A stretch of 64,000 nt of DNA from the NCBI RefSeq assembly GCF_000186865.1, contig NW_008705575.1, positions 402,152 to 466,151 on the forward strand. Reading direction: 5' to 3'. Source of the stretch: Aureococcus anophagefferens (lineage: Eukaryota; Sar; Pelagophyceae; Pelagomonadales; Pelagomonadaceae). Both the position numbers and the translations under genes were made by a program. The notes below the pieces were generated by a model. That model ran no database searches, was not told where the DNA came from, and saw only the letters and a list, made by a program, of their open reading frames with translations. This document shows, in pieces, positions 8,393-18,547 of the stretch (the stretch's first letter is position 1; each line of letters starts with the position of its first letter).

Positions 8393-11103
8393 CTAGTCGA
8401 GCGCCATGGCGACGTCCTCGCTGGCCGCGGCGCGCGCGGCGTCGCCCTCGTCGTAGGCGAGGTGCCTGAGGCAGTTGGCGAGCATGCGGAGGCCGTGCCT
8501 CGGGTTCGTGAGGATCGACTCCGGGTGGAACTGGACGGCGGTGATGGGGAGGTCCGCGTGCTCGATGGCCATGACGACGATGCGGTCGCCCTGGTCCGTC
8601 GTCGCCGTGACTCGGAGCTCCGGCGGCACGTCGTCCGCGTAGAGCGAGTGGTAGCGCGCGACGTCGAACTGGGGCGGCAGGCCGTCGAAGGACTTCCACC
8701 GGCCGCCGCTGGACAACACCTGCGCCGGCTTGCCGTGCACGGGCACGGGCAGCGTGCCGAGCGTCCCCCCGAAGTGCTCGACGATGCCCTGGAGCCCGAG
8801 GCAGACGCCGAAGACGGGCGTCGCCGTCGCCGCGCAGGCGTCGAGCGTCTTCGAGAGGTCGAAGTCCGAGGGCCGGCCGGGCCCCGGGCTCAGCACGACG
8901 AGGTCCCACGCCGCGCCGTCGATCGCCGCGAGCGCCGCCGCGCCGAAGCGGCTCACCTGGACGTCCGCGCCCGTCTGGCGCAGGTAGTTGGCCAGCGTGT
9001 GGACGAAGGAGTCCTCGTGGTCCACGAGGAGCACGCGCTTGCCCGCGCCGGCCGTCGTCGCGTCGAACGCGTCGCCGTCGCCGAGCGCGGCGACGGCCGG
9101 CGGCGGCTTGTAGGCCTCGCCCGACGCGCCCGTCGCGCCGGCGTCGCGGAGCACGTTGATCATCGCCGACGCCTTGAGCTCCGTCTCCGCCTCCTCGGCG
9201 TCGGCGTCGGAGTCGTAGAGCAGCGTCGCGCCCGCGCGGACCGACGCGACGCCGTCGGCGATGTGGATCGTCCGCAGCGTGAGCCCCGTGTTCAGCGACC
9301 CGTCGAAGGCCACGTGGCCGACGGCGCCGCCGTACCAGGCCCGCGCGGACCGCTCGTGCGTCTCGATGAAGCGCGCGGCCCAGGCCTTGGGCGCGCCCGT
9401 GACCGTGACCGCCCACGTGTGGCAGAGGAACGCGTCGAGCGCGTCGAAGCCCTCCCGCAGGTAGCCCTCGACGTGGTCCACCGTGTGGATGAGCTTCGAG
9501 TACATCTCGATCTGGCGCCGGCCGATGACCTCCACGCTGCCCTGCTCGCAGATGCGGCTCTTGTCGTTCCGGTCGACGTCGGTGCACATCGTGAGCTCGG
9601 ATTCGTCCTTCTTCGACCCGAGAAGCGCCCGCACCTGGAGCGCGTCCTCCAGCGCGTCGGCGCCGCGCTCGATGGTGCCGGAGATGGGGCAGGTCTCCAC
9701 GCGGAGCCGGCCGTCGACGCGCTCCACGCGCACGAACATCTCGGGCGACGCGCCCACCAAATACTCGCCCTTGGCGTAGCCCCGGAGCCAGGCCGGCGCG
9801 TCGCCGGCGTCCTCGCCCCGCAGGTTCATGAGGAACCCGTAGGGCGACGGGTTCCGCTCCCGCAGGGACCGGAAGAGCGACGACGGCGGCGCGGGCGATT
9901 TGACGGCCCACTTTTGCGAGAGCACGACCTCGAACAGGTTGCCGCACTTGAACTCCTCCTTGGCCCGCTCCGTCAATTTCGCGAAGCCGCCCGGCTCGAC
10001 GTCCCGGTCCTGCGCCGGCGTGCCGGACCCGTAGGGCTTCGCTTCGCCGCCGCGCGGCAGGTCTTTGGTTTCCAGGATATTCGTCGCTCCGGCCACGGTC
10101 CACGAGAAGTCGTAGTTGACCCGCCACGCGGCGTTCTCCCGCCGGTCCACGACGAGGATCTCGTCGGGCACGTAGAGCACGACGTCGCGCTGCGCCGCGT
10201 TGCGCTCCAGCGTCGGCTCGATGGGCTCGAACTGGAACATGAGATCGTAGCCGAGCGCGCCGTAGAGGCCTGGGCAGCAAAAGGGTGATTCAACGTCGCT
10301 TCAACGTGAGTGTTCCGCGCGCGCGCGTTCCAAAAAAAGCATCAACGCTTCGAGACCGTTCCGAGAGACGATCGCTCGTCCAAAAATCAGCCGAAACGAG
10401 TGGAAAACGGCCGAGATATGAGCCTTTGAAGTTGGGAATTTCGCTCGCTTGTGCTGCCCTGGTAGAGGCCGAGCTGCGGCTCGTCCGGGTGGTAGAGCAG
10501 GGACGAGATGCAGCGCACGACGCTCAGCAGGCTCGGCTCCTTGCTCCGGTCCTCCTCGGCCATGACGGCGCCGCTCGGCTCCGCGACGCGGCCCACGAGC
10601 CGCGCCAGGTCGCCGTCGGCGCCGCGGACGGCGTCGAGCGCCGCGACCGCGGAGGCCCCGCGCAGGGCGTCCTCGAACATGGCGAGCATGACGACGCCGC
10701 GCGCGTTGAGGGCCGTGAGCGCGAAGTCCCGCGACCGCCCGCTGAGGACGACGGGCGGGTCGGAGAAGCCGACGGTCCACCGCGCGTAGCGGCCCGGGAA
10801 CTCGTAGGAGCTCGCGAGGAGCACGCCCCGCCGCTCGTCGAGGTCGTCGACGAGCGCCTCCACCGTCTCGTCGACGATCTCGCGCGGGAGCACCTGGGAC
10901 GTGCGCGTCACCCCGACGCCGCCCGCGGTCACGTAGGTGCCGTTCGGCGGGCAGAACCGCGGCGCGCCGAGGGTCAGCGCCTGCTGCTGCTCCATGGCCG
11001 ACGCCACGCGGAGCGCCGGGGCGCGGCCCGCCGGCGCGCGGGGCGCGCGGAAGGCCTGCGCGCACGCCAGCATGGCAGCGGCGACTGCCATTGACGCGAC
11101 CAT
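8393..11103 (-). CDS. trpEG: Plastid-type anthranilate synthase, fused TrpE-TrpG
   Basis: Exons 11103-10470 and 10269-8393 give 836 residues. It makes anthranilate from chorismate and glutamine, the first committed step of tryptophan synthesis. The component I half shows LGLYGALGYDLMFQFEP, CPISGTIERG, DVDRNDKSRICEQGSVEVI and HTWAVTVTGAPK. The C-terminal glutaminase half has LSPGPGRP, GVCLGLQG (nucleophile Cys about 701) and QFHPES (His about 793, Glu 795). The motifs match the fused TrpE(G) type known from rhizobia and phenazine clusters. The leader MVASMAVAAAMLACAQA-FRAP is a signal peptide with Phe after the cleavage site, as in bipartite plastid presequences of red secondary algae. The sole intron is a family A introner at 10270-10469. 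Confidence 0.93.
10270..10469 (-). mobile_element. Introner family A, copy 2 (200 nt, GC-AG) in trpEG
   Basis: The target duplication is GCCTCTAC, perfect on both sides (10462-10469 and 10262-10269). On the coding strand the element starts CAGGGCAGCACAAG and ends TTTTGCTGCCCAG. The donor is the GC of the left duplication and the acceptor is the element's terminal AG. Removal restores LGLYGALGYDLMFQFEP, a conserved TrpE motif, in phase 1. Confidence 0.93.
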
Positions 11104-11173
11104 TGCCTTGAAGCGTCGACGAGCGCCAGCAACGTTTGCGAGGTCGTGGAGTTGCCCTCCAGGGGCAGCGTCG

Positions 11174-12262
11174 ATGGTGGCCGTCGTCGGCCTCGCGGCG
11201 CTGGTCGTGGCCGCCGCCGCGGCAACGACGAAGCCCGATCCGCGCGAGGCCGGCTCCGCGCTCCGGCACCGGCCCCTCGAGAGCTTCGGCCGGCGCGGCG
11301 GCGCCCAGCGCGCGCCGAAGCGCGACGCGACGGTGCGCTACGCGACGCGGCGCGGCCGCGGCGCGCCGTCCGTGTCCGCGAGCGAGCTCGACGGCCGCGA
11401 GGTCCTCCTGCGGCTCGCGCGCGCCGCCGCCGACGCGTCGAACGCCGTGACGCTGCTCACGGCCGGCTTCGCGTACCACGAAGTCGTCGCCAACTTCCTC
11501 GCCGCGTACGAGCGGTCCGGCCGGCGGAACTGGGTCGTCGCCTGCCTCGACGGCGAGCTCGGCGCCTGGCTCGCGGACCGCGGCGCGGCCTGCGCGCCCA
11601 CCGTCGGCCGGTCCAAGTGGGCCAAGGTCCACGCGCACATCTGGACGACGCGCGTCCAGATGCTCGTCTCGCTCCTCGAGGCGGGCTTCTCCGTGACGCT
11701 CGCGGACGCCGACGCCGTCTTCCTGGGCGACGCGGCGCCCTGGCTCGGTAGGGACAAGGGCGACGTCGTCGCGAGCCGCGGGAGCTTCCCGGGCTGGGCG
11801 TCCGAGGCCTGGGGCGCGACGGCGTGCATGGGCCTCGTCCGCTTCAACGCCGGCCCGAAGACGCTGGACTTCGCGCGGTCCCTGCTGCACCAGACCCGGG
11901 CCCTGGGCGACGACCAGAAGGCCGTCAACGCCGTCCTCAAGCGCGCGGGCGTCGCCTGGGCCCGCGAGTCCGGCGTCGCGCCGCGCGCGCCGCCGCTGAA
12001 GTACGAGGGCTCGGCGCTCCTCGCGACGGGCGACGCGGGCGGCCTGCGCGTGGCGCTCCTCCCCCACGCCCTCTTCCAGCGCCGCTGCCCCGACGACCCG
12101 CCAAAGGGCCCGGCCGTCGTCGTGAAGCACTGCTACACGGAGAAGGAGGCCGCGTCGAAGAAGGCCGCGCTCGCCGGCGCCGGCGCCTGGCTCCTCCGGG
12201 GCGACTGGCGGCGCGTCGCACCGACCAACGGCACGTCCGCCTGGCTCGCGGCGATCACGTAA
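11174..12262 (+). CDS. Nucleotide-diphospho-sugar transferase (PF03407/GT77-like)
   Basis: A 362-residue protein with an N-terminal signal or anchor (VAVVGLAALVVAAAAA). Its lumenal domain shows NWVVACLDGELGAWL, TTRVQMLVSLLEAGFSVTLAD and the DxD metal motif in DADAVFLGD (178-186), then GFNAGP-like RFNAGPKTLDF, GDDQKAVNAVL and a late HCYTEK. This is the order seen in plant and algal GT77/nucleotid_trans glycosyltransferases that act in the Golgi on wall or glycoprotein glycans. Donor and acceptor sugars are unknown. The ATG at 11174 is 70 bp from the divergent trpEG start, so both promoters lie in that interval. Single exon. Confidence 0.82.
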   Translation: MVAVVGLAALVVAAAAATTKPDPREAGSALRHRPLESFGRRGGAQRAPKRDATVRYATRRGRGAPSVSASELDGREVLLRLARAAADASNAVTLLTAGFAYHEVVANFLAAYERSGRRNWVVACLDGELGAWLADRGAACAPTVGRSKWAKVHAHIWTTRVQMLVSLLEAGFSVTLADADAVFLGDAAPWLGRDKGDVVASRGSFPGWASEAWGATACMGLVRFNAGPKTLDFARSLLHQTRALGDDQKAVNAVLKRAGVAWARESGVAPRAPPLKYEGSALLATGDAGGLRVALLPHALFQRRCPDDPPKGPAVVVKHCYTEKEAASKKAALAGAGAWLLRGDWRRVAPTNGTSAWLAAIT

Positions 12263-12265
12263 TTC

Positions 12266-13165
12266 TTAGGTGAGGGAGAAGGGGATGGCGTCGTCGAAGG
12301 GGATGGACTCGGCGCCCCAGTTGCCCACGTACACGGTCATCCGCTTGACCATGCTCCCCGGCTCGCCGTCGCGGAGCATGGACCCGCGGCCGCCCTTCAT
12401 GCGCGCGTAGTAGGGCCCGAGCTTGCACCGCGCGAGGCGCGGGTTCTCCGCGCGCATGGGGACGCACAAACCCTCGGCGCCGAACATGGGCCCCTGCTCC
12501 GGCTTGTCGACGACGCCCATGCCCGCGCCGCCGACCTTGGGCAGCTTGACGAAGTTTTCGCCCGCCTTGTTCCAGGCGAAGAGGAAGTTGCTGAGGCCCG
12601 GCCGGTACTCGCCGTAGCCGACCCAGCCCTTGGCGTTGTAGCCGCCGAAGCGCTGCCCGTCCTCGGCCTCGCAGAGCACGACGCCCGGGCCCCGCCGGTC
12701 CACGGCCGCGTGGAACGCGCCGGGCGTCCAGCCGTCGAGGTCGCTGTCGTAGACCTCGTACATGGGCAGCCGCGCGAGCTGCGTCTGCAGCAGCGTCGGC
12801 CGCACCCAGCGCGCGAGGTCCGCGTCGTCGCCGTCGACGGCGGCGGCGCGGTCGCCGCTCGTCTCCGCGGGGTACTGGTCCGGCTGCGTCTCCACCGTCA
12901 TGCGCGTGAAGCCCGCCGGCGCGTCCTCGATCTCGCCGAAGATCATCCCAAAGAGGTTCTCCACGAAGTCCTTCTTCTGCTCGCGCAGCGCGCCGAGGCG
13001 CGTCGACGGGGCCCGCGGCATCTGCAAGCCGGACGCGCCGGCGGCGAGCAGCAGCGCGTGGAGGAGGGCGAACCTCGCCGCCGCCGAGCGCCATGCAGTC
13101 GCGCGCGAGGTCCCGCAACAACCCCGCGCACCGGCCGCCTGCGATCCACGCATTGCAAGCACCAT
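12266..13165 (-). CDS. TLDc-like domain protein with N-terminal targeting leader
   Basis: 299 residues from the ATG at 13165 (a second ATG lies at 13153). After an Arg/Ala-rich leader with a hydrophobic stretch (FALLHALLLAAGASG) comes a TLDc-like core: LPMYEVYDSDLDGWTPGAF, VVLCEAEDGQRFGGY, KGWVGYGEYRPG and SNFLFAWN. This resembles the TLDc order of released globular domain, GGY and FLF strands. TLDc proteins are linked to oxidative-stress protection and V-ATPase regulation in other eukaryotes, but role and compartment here are unknown. The leader could direct it to the secretory route or plastid. Its stop lies 3 bp from the end of the convergent glycosyltransferase gene at 12262. Confidence 0.6.
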   Translation of the reverse strand: MVLAMRGSQAAGARGCCGTSRATAWRSAAARFALLHALLLAAGASGLQMPRAPSTRLGALREQKKDFVENLFGMIFGEIEDAPAGFTRMTVETQPDQYPAETSGDRAAAVDGDDADLARWVRPTLLQTQLARLPMYEVYDSDLDGWTPGAFHAAVDRRGPGVVLCEAEDGQRFGGYNAKGWVGYGEYRPGLSNFLFAWNKAGENFVKLPKVGGAGMGVVDKPEQGPMFGAEGLCVPMRAENPRLARCKLGPYYARMKGGRGSMLRDGEPGSMVKRMTVYVGNWGAESIPFDDAIPFSLT

Positions 13166-13313
13166 AGCCTTTGGTTCACCTTGAACGGAGCTGTTCAAGC
13201 ACCCGCGCTCTCCGACCGCCTGCAGCCCCTCCGACGTCCACAAGTGGGGGTCCCGCGCGGAGCATCTCCACGTCTCGAGGTCCCCGCTCCCGCTCCGCCC
13301 CGCCGCCACGACC

Positions 13314-16300
13314 ATGGGCTTCTTCGAGGCCTGGGGCAAGTCGGTCAAGGAGGGCCAGACCAAGGGCGCCGAGGCGCGGCGCAAGGCCGAGGGCGTCTTC
13401 GCCAAGGCCCGGGACGCCGTCGCCGCGGCCATCGCCGAGATCGAGGCCCAGCCGCTCCAGTTCCAGAGCGCCGGCGCCCGCGACAAGCTCGTGGAGCTCC
13501 ACGTCGCGAGCCGGAAGCTGCACCGGCTCATGGGCGGCGAGGGCCCCGAGGCCTTCGACGACGACGACGACGACGACGACGAGCTCGCCTTCGAGGAGTC
13601 GAAGGACCCCGAGGCCCTGCGGCGCCTCGCGTCGGCGCGCGCGCCGGCGGCGGCGGAGGCGGCGCCGTCGTCCGACGACTCGCTGTCGAGCTGCGTCATG
13701 GTCGAGGGCGCGCCGGACGACGACGACGACGACGACGACGACGACCTCGTCGCCGTCGAGGAGATCGCGCCCGACCCCAAGGTGCGCGCGGCGCTGACGC
13801 GGGGCAAGGCCATGGCCGCGGACCGCGACGGCAACGACTCGGACTCGTCCGACGACCTCGTCTGCGAGGAGGTCGACCTGCCGGCGGACGAGCTCGCGAG
13901 GCTCGCCGGGTCCGGCGTCGCCGTCGGCGGCGGCGGCTCCGACGACGACTCCGACGACCTCGTCTGCGAGGAGGTCGACATCTCCGAGGCGGAGCTCGCG
14001 CGGCTCCGGACCGGCGCGGCGCCGGCCGTCGACGACAGCGACGACGACGACCTCGTCTGCGAGGAGGTCGACGTCTCCGAGGCGGAGCTCGCGCGCCTGC
14101 GCACGGGCGGCGCCGGCGCGCCGGCGCCCGCGGCGGACGAGGACAGCGACGACGACGACCTCGTCATGGAGGAGGTGTCGCTGTCGCGCGAGGAGCTCGA
14201 GCGGCTCCGCGCGGCCAAGGCCAAGGCGGAGCCCGCCGCGGCCTACGAGAGCGACGACGACGGCGACGTCGACGCCGTGGCGACGGCGCTGACGCCCCAG
14301 GAGCTCGACAAAATCAAGCGGAAGAAGACGCTCGCCGCGCACGAGGCCGACGCCGAGTCCGACGACGACGACGACGACGACGACGACCTCGGCATCGAGG
14401 AGGTGAGCGCGGCGGCGCTGGGCGCCTTCGCCGGCGCCGGCGCCGCGCCGGCCGACGACGACGACGACGACGACGACCTCGTCTGCGAGGAGGTGGCCCT
14501 GTCGCCGGCCGAGCTCGAGCGCCTCCGCAAGGGCGGCGCCGCGGCGGACGAGGAGTCCGACGACGACCTGCTCTGCGAGGAGGTGTCGCTGTCGCCGGCG
14601 GAGCTCGAGCGCCTGCGCAAGGGCGGCGCGCCGGCGGATGACGAGGAGTCTGACGACGATTTGATGTGCGAGGAGGTCTCGCTGTCGCCCGCGGAGCTCG
14701 AGCGCCTGCGCAGCGGTGGCGCTCCGGCGGACGACGAGGAGTCCGACGACGATCTGATGTGCGAGGAGGTCTCGCTGTCGCCCGCGGAGCTCGAGCGCCT
14801 GCGCAGCGGTGGCGCTCCGGCGGACGACGAGGAGTCCGACGACGATCTGATGTGCGAGGAGGTCTCGCTGTCGCCCGCGGAGCTCGAGCGCCTGCGCAGC
14901 GGTGGCGCTCCGGCGGACGACGAGGAGTCCGACGACGATCTGATGTGCGAGGAGGTCTCGCTGTCGCCCGTGGAGCTCGAGCGCCTGCGCAGCGGTGGCG
15001 CTCCGGCGGACGACGAGGAGTCCGACGACGATCTGATGTGCGAGGAGGTCTCGCTGTCGCCCGCGGAGCTCGAGCGCCTGCGCAGCGGTGGCGCTCCGGC
15101 GGACGACGAGGAGTCCGACGACGATCTGATGTGCGAGGAGGTCTCGCTGTCGCCCGCGGAGCTCGAGCGCCTGCGCAGCGGTGGCGCTCCGGCGGACGAC
15201 GAGGAGTCCGACGACGATCTGATGTGCGAGGAGGTCTCGCTGTCGCCCGCGGAGCTCGAGCGCCTGCGCAGCGGTGGCGCTCCGGCGGACGACGAGGAGT
15301 CCGACGACGATCTGATGTGCGAGGAGGTCTCGCTGTCGCCCGTGGAGCTCGAGCGCCTGCGCAGCGGTGGCGCTCCGGCGGACGACGAGGAGTCCGACGA
15401 CGATCTGATGTGCGAGGAGGTCTCGCTGTCGCCCGCGGAGCTCGAGCGCCTGCGCACGACCGGCGCCGCAGCGGACGAGGATTCGGACGAAGATCTCATG
15501 TGCGAGGAAATCTCGCTGTCGCCCGCGGAGCTCGAGCGCCTGCGCACGACCGGCGCGGCGGTGGACGACGAGGAGTCTGATGACGACCTCATGTGCGAGG
15601 AGGTCTCGCTGTCGCCGGCGGAGCTCGAGCGCCTGCGCAAGGGCGAGTCCGCCGCTCCGGCAGAGGAGGACTCCGACTCCGATCTCGCCTGCGAGGAGGT
15701 GTCGCTGTCGCCGGCGGAGCTCGAGCGCCTGCGCAAGGGCGAGTCCGCCGCTCCGGCGGAGGAGGACTCCGACTCCGATCTCGCCTGCGAGGAGGTCTCG
15801 CTGTCGCCGGCGGAGCTCGAGCGCCTGCGCAAGGGCGAGTCCGCCGCTCCGGCGGAGGAGGACTCCGACTCCGATCTCGCCTGCGAGGAGGTCGAGCTGT
15901 CGCCGGCGGAGCTGGAGAATCTGCGCAATGGCGCCAGCGTCCCCGCGGCCGCGTCGGCGCCGGCGGCCGCTCCGGCGGACTCCGACTCCGACTCGGACCT
16001 CGAGTGCGAGGAGGTGGACCTGTCCGCGCAGGAGCTCGAGAAGCTCCGCAAGACGTCCGCTTCGCACGCTCCCCCGGCGGCCGCGCCGGCCGCGCCGCCG
16101 GCGGACGACTCCGACTCGGACCTCGAGTGCGAGGAGGTGGACCTGTCCGCGCGGGAGCTCGAGAAGCTCCGCAAGACGTCCGCTTCGCACGCTCCCCCGG
16201 CGGCCGCGCCGCCGGTCGCGCCGGCCGCGCCGGCGGACGACTCCGACTCGGACCTCGAGTGCGAGGAGGTCGATTTGTCGGCGCAGGAGCTCGAGAAGCT

Positions 16301-16664
16301 CCGCAAGACGTCCGCTTCGTACGCTCCCCCGGCGCCCGCGCCGGCCGCGCCGCCGGCGGACGACGACAACGACTCGGACATCGAGTGCGAGGAGGTCGAT
16401 TTGTCCGCGCAGGAGCTCGAGAAGCTCCGCAAGACGTCCGCTTCGCACGCTCCCCCGGCGGCCGCGCCGGCGGACGACGACGACGACGACTCGGACCTCG
16501 AGTGCGAGGAGGTGTACCTGTCCGCGCAGGAGCTGGAGACGCTGCGCCGCGCCGCGCCGGCCGCGGCCGCGGCGGGCGACTCCGACTCCGACGACAGCCT
16601 CGTCTGCGAAGAAGTCGACCTCACGCCCGAGGAGCTCGCCCTCATGCGGAAGCAGCACCAGTAG
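13314..16664 (+). CDS. Giant acidic tandem-repeat protein
   Basis: 1116 residues, single exon, ATG in good context (ACCATGG). About 75 N-terminal residues form a basic, helical head (GFFEAWGKSVKEGQTKGAEA...). The rest is roughly 25 degenerate copies of a 25-45-residue unit with consensus DDDLxCEEVxLSxxELExLR, separated by acidic, Ala/Pro-rich spacers. Poly-Asp runs reach 10 residues. Each unit looks like a short helix (SPAELERLR) after an acidic CEEV box, which suggests an array of identical docking motifs. A central block of near-identical 93-bp units (14711-15454) shows recent expansion. No known family is recognised. An intracellular scaffold, chromatin-associated acidic factor or calcium buffer are possibilities, not claims. 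Confidence 0.8.
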   Translation: MGFFEAWGKSVKEGQTKGAEARRKAEGVFAKARDAVAAAIAEIEAQPLQFQSAGARDKLVELHVASRKLHRLMGGEGPEAFDDDDDDDDELAFEESKDPEALRRLASARAPAAAEAAPSSDDSLSSCVMVEGAPDDDDDDDDDDLVAVEEIAPDPKVRAALTRGKAMAADRDGNDSDSSDDLVCEEVDLPADELARLAGSGVAVGGGGSDDDSDDLVCEEVDISEAELARLRTGAAPAVDDSDDDDLVCEEVDVSEAELARLRTGGAGAPAPAADEDSDDDDLVMEEVSLSREELERLRAAKAKAEPAAAYESDDDGDVDAVATALTPQELDKIKRKKTLAAHEADAESDDDDDDDDDLGIEEVSAAALGAFAGAGAAPADDDDDDDDLVCEEVALSPAELERLRKGGAAADEESDDDLLCEEVSLSPAELERLRKGGAPADDEESDDDLMCEEVSLSPAELERLRSGGAPADDEESDDDLMCEEVSLSPAELERLRSGGAPADDEESDDDLMCEEVSLSPAELERLRSGGAPADDEESDDDLMCEEVSLSPVELERLRSGGAPADDEESDDDLMCEEVSLSPAELERLRSGGAPADDEESDDDLMCEEVSLSPAELERLRSGGAPADDEESDDDLMCEEVSLSPAELERLRSGGAPADDEESDDDLMCEEVSLSPVELERLRSGGAPADDEESDDDLMCEEVSLSPAELERLRTTGAAADEDSDEDLMCEEISLSPAELERLRTTGAAVDDEESDDDLMCEEVSLSPAELERLRKGESAAPAEEDSDSDLACEEVSLSPAELERLRKGESAAPAEEDSDSDLACEEVSLSPAELERLRKGESAAPAEEDSDSDLACEEVELSPAELENLRNGASVPAAASAPAAAPADSDSDSDLECEEVDLSAQELEKLRKTSASHAPPAAAPAAPPADDSDSDLECEEVDLSARELEKLRKTSASHAPPAAAPPVAPAAPADDSDSDLECEEVDLSAQELEKLRKTSASYAPPAPAPAAPPADDDNDSDIECEEVDLSAQELEKLRKTSASHAPPAAAPADDDDDDSDLECEEVYLSAQELETLRRAAPAAAAAGDSDSDDSLVCEEVDLTPEELALMRKQHQ
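14711..15454 (+). repeat. Eight near-identical 93-bp coding units
   Basis: The sequence cagcggtggcgctccggcgg recurs exactly every 93 bp from 14711 to 15362, encoding SGGAPADDEESDDDLMCEEV plus SLSPAELERLR. Units 3 and 7 carry the only difference, gtg for gcg (Ala to Val), at 14971 and 15343. These are 372 bp apart, exactly four units, so a four-unit block was duplicated after that change. Confidence 0.92.
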
Positions 16665-16877
16665 AGAGACCCCCTAAACCCCCGAAGCCCCATCGAACGC
16701 CTCATCGAGGAGGACTCTATCGACGCCCGGGTCGACCTTGGCGTGCAGTAGGAATTCCTACCCGCGAACGGACTGCGGAGCCGCGCCGCGGCCGGGCGAC
16801 GTCGACAAGCTCCTCGACTCGGACGCCTGCGAGTCAGTGCGACCCGTGTCGGGGCCGCCGAGCTGGTTCCAGGGCCG

Positions 16878-18245
16878 TTACGCTATCGCTCGCGCGACGG
16901 CGTTCACGGCAAAGGGGACGGCCTTGCCGAGCTTCGTGAAGAGCGGGTGCGCCTCGGACCGCCGGCCGTTGGCCTCGCCGAGCGCGAGCGCGAGCGGCGG
17001 CTTCGCGCGCTCCGCGCCGACCGTCTCCGAGGACCGGGACCGGTAGGCGACGTCGCGGCCGCCGTCGTCGCCCTCGCCGTCGCAGAGGAGGCAGGCCGAG
17101 CCGAGGCCCGGCGGCAGGCAGGCGTAGGACGGCCGCTTCGGCGCGGGCGACGCCGCGACCACGCGCGTCGCCGTCGGCTCGCGGCGCGCCGGCCGGACGA
17201 GCTCGAGCGCGCGCGCCGCGAGCGTCGGCGTCGGCGGCCGGCAGGCGCAGGGCGCCGCGGCCTCCGCCGGCGGCACCTCGACGCCGAAGAGCACGGCCTC
17301 CTCCGGGGCGCCCAGGGGCCCCTCGCCGGGGCTCGCGCCGCTCAACTCCAGGACCTCGTCGGCCGAGTCCGCGTGGAAGAGCACCTCGCGCAGCAGCGCC
17401 TCGTAGGCCGCGTGGCGCGCGGCGATGTAGGGGTAGTCGTCGACGTGGTTGCGCCAGCGCCGCTCGGACTCTGCGACGCACCACGCCGCCTTGCACGGCG
17501 CGGCCCAGGCGCCGTAGGACCGGCGCGCGTGGCGCGCGAAGTGGCCGTGGGACCGCCAGGCGCGGCGGCACCGGTCGCCCACGGACACCATCAGCAGGAA
17601 CTCGACGTGCCGGAAGCCCGTGAGCTTGTGCTGGACGACGCGGACGGACCCGAGCGACACGCCGACGACGACTCCGGCGGTTTGCGGCCGCCCGAGGAAC
17701 TGGCGGCTGAAGACGCGCGGGCAGAGGCGCGGCGTCAGCGCCGTCTCCAGCAGGTGCCACCGGTCCACCTGGCGCCGCTCGAAGGGCGTCACGCACCAGA
17801 GCTGCTGCGGCATCTGCCGGCCCGGCCGCCGCCGCCCGGGCCGCCGGCTCGCGGCGCTCCCCGCGACCGGCGGCCGCCGGGACCGGTCACTGCCGCTCGA
17901 CTCGCCGTCGCTGCCGCTCGACGACTTCCCGGACTTTGACGACGCGTCCGAGCCGCTCCGGAAGTCGCCGCCGGTCGTGAAGTAGCACCGGCGCCGGCCG
18001 CTCGAGTTCGCCTCGCCCGCCCGCATCCACGCGGCGACGCCGAGCTCGCAGGAGTCGTGCATCCACGAGTTGAGCTCCGCGAGGCCCGCCGTCGACGACG
18101 TCGACGCCGTGGTGGACGACCGCGCGCCCATGGACGCGTCGTTCTGCGTGTCGGAACCCGACGACTCGAAGCCGCTGTTCTCGCTGTCGGAATCCGACTC
18201 GTTCTCCCAGTGGCCCCACTCGTCCTCGGGAGGGTCCGGCGCCAT
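16878..18245 (-). CDS. PX-like domain protein with Ser-rich acidic N-terminus
   Basis: 455 residues. The N-terminal third is Ser/Asp/Glu-rich (ESDSDSENSGFESSGSD, SGSDGESSGSD) and likely disordered. Residues about 180-310 resemble a PX fold: VVGVSLGSVRVVQHKLTGF, HVEFLLMVSVGD, RRAWRSHGHFARHARR, then RRWRNHVDDYPYIAARHAAY and EALLREVLF. The RR-F and W-R-Y-x-x-R pattern is typical of phosphoinositide-binding PX domains, which recruit proteins to endosomes. The C-terminus is low complexity. The PX call is moderate; a structure prediction would settle it. Its 3' end is about 210 bp from the convergent acidic repeat gene. Confidence 0.5.
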   Translation of the reverse strand: MAPDPPEDEWGHWENESDSDSENSGFESSGSDTQNDASMGARSSTTASTSSTAGLAELNSWMHDSCELGVAAWMRAGEANSSGRRRCYFTTGGDFRSGSDASSKSGKSSSGSDGESSGSDRSRRPPVAGSAASRRPGRRRPGRQMPQQLWCVTPFERRQVDRWHLLETALTPRLCPRVFSRQFLGRPQTAGVVVGVSLGSVRVVQHKLTGFRHVEFLLMVSVGDRCRRAWRSHGHFARHARRSYGAWAAPCKAAWCVAESERRWRNHVDDYPYIAARHAAYEALLREVLFHADSADEVLELSGASPGEGPLGAPEEAVLFGVEVPPAEAAAPCACRPPTPTLAARALELVRPARREPTATRVVAASPAPKRPSYACLPPGLGSACLLCDGEGDDGGRDVAYRSRSSETVGAERAKPPLALALGEANGRRSEAHPLFTKLGKAVPFAVNAVARAIA

Positions 18246-18547
18246 GATGGTTCACTGATGTCTGGGGTGGTTGAGGGAGATGCGCAGTGTTGTCATCGCG
18301 AAGCCGCGCCCGACGCCTAATATGCCGCGGTGGATGTGCTGAAGGCAGACGTCAGAGATAAGGGCAATTTTAGCATCAAGCATTTAGTTGAATACAACTT
18401 TGTCAGCGTCCCCCTATCGCGAATACCTTACGAATACCGGCTCGTGGGGGTTGTACTCTAGTCGGGGGTGGTAGAGAAGGAACTGAGGTGCGGGGGGCGA
18501 GACAAGGTCACGGTGGGGCGGGCTACAAGTTCGAGTTCGGACTCCGG
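18246..18547. other. Gene-free interval, lower GC
   Basis: This separates the divergent PX-like gene and the small membrane-protein gene. It is less GC-rich than its surroundings (for example around 18360-18420, with gcaattttagcatcaagcat). No open frame, tRNA or repeat was seen. It presumably holds both promoters. Confidence 0.4.

Noticed and set aside
13176..16705. Very long open frames on the minus strand opposite the acidic repeat gene (over 800 and 1100 codons)
   Set aside because: They are produced by the periodic GC-rich coding repeat on the other strand. Their translations are Ser- or Arg/Leu-monotonous, without domain signals or a sensible start.
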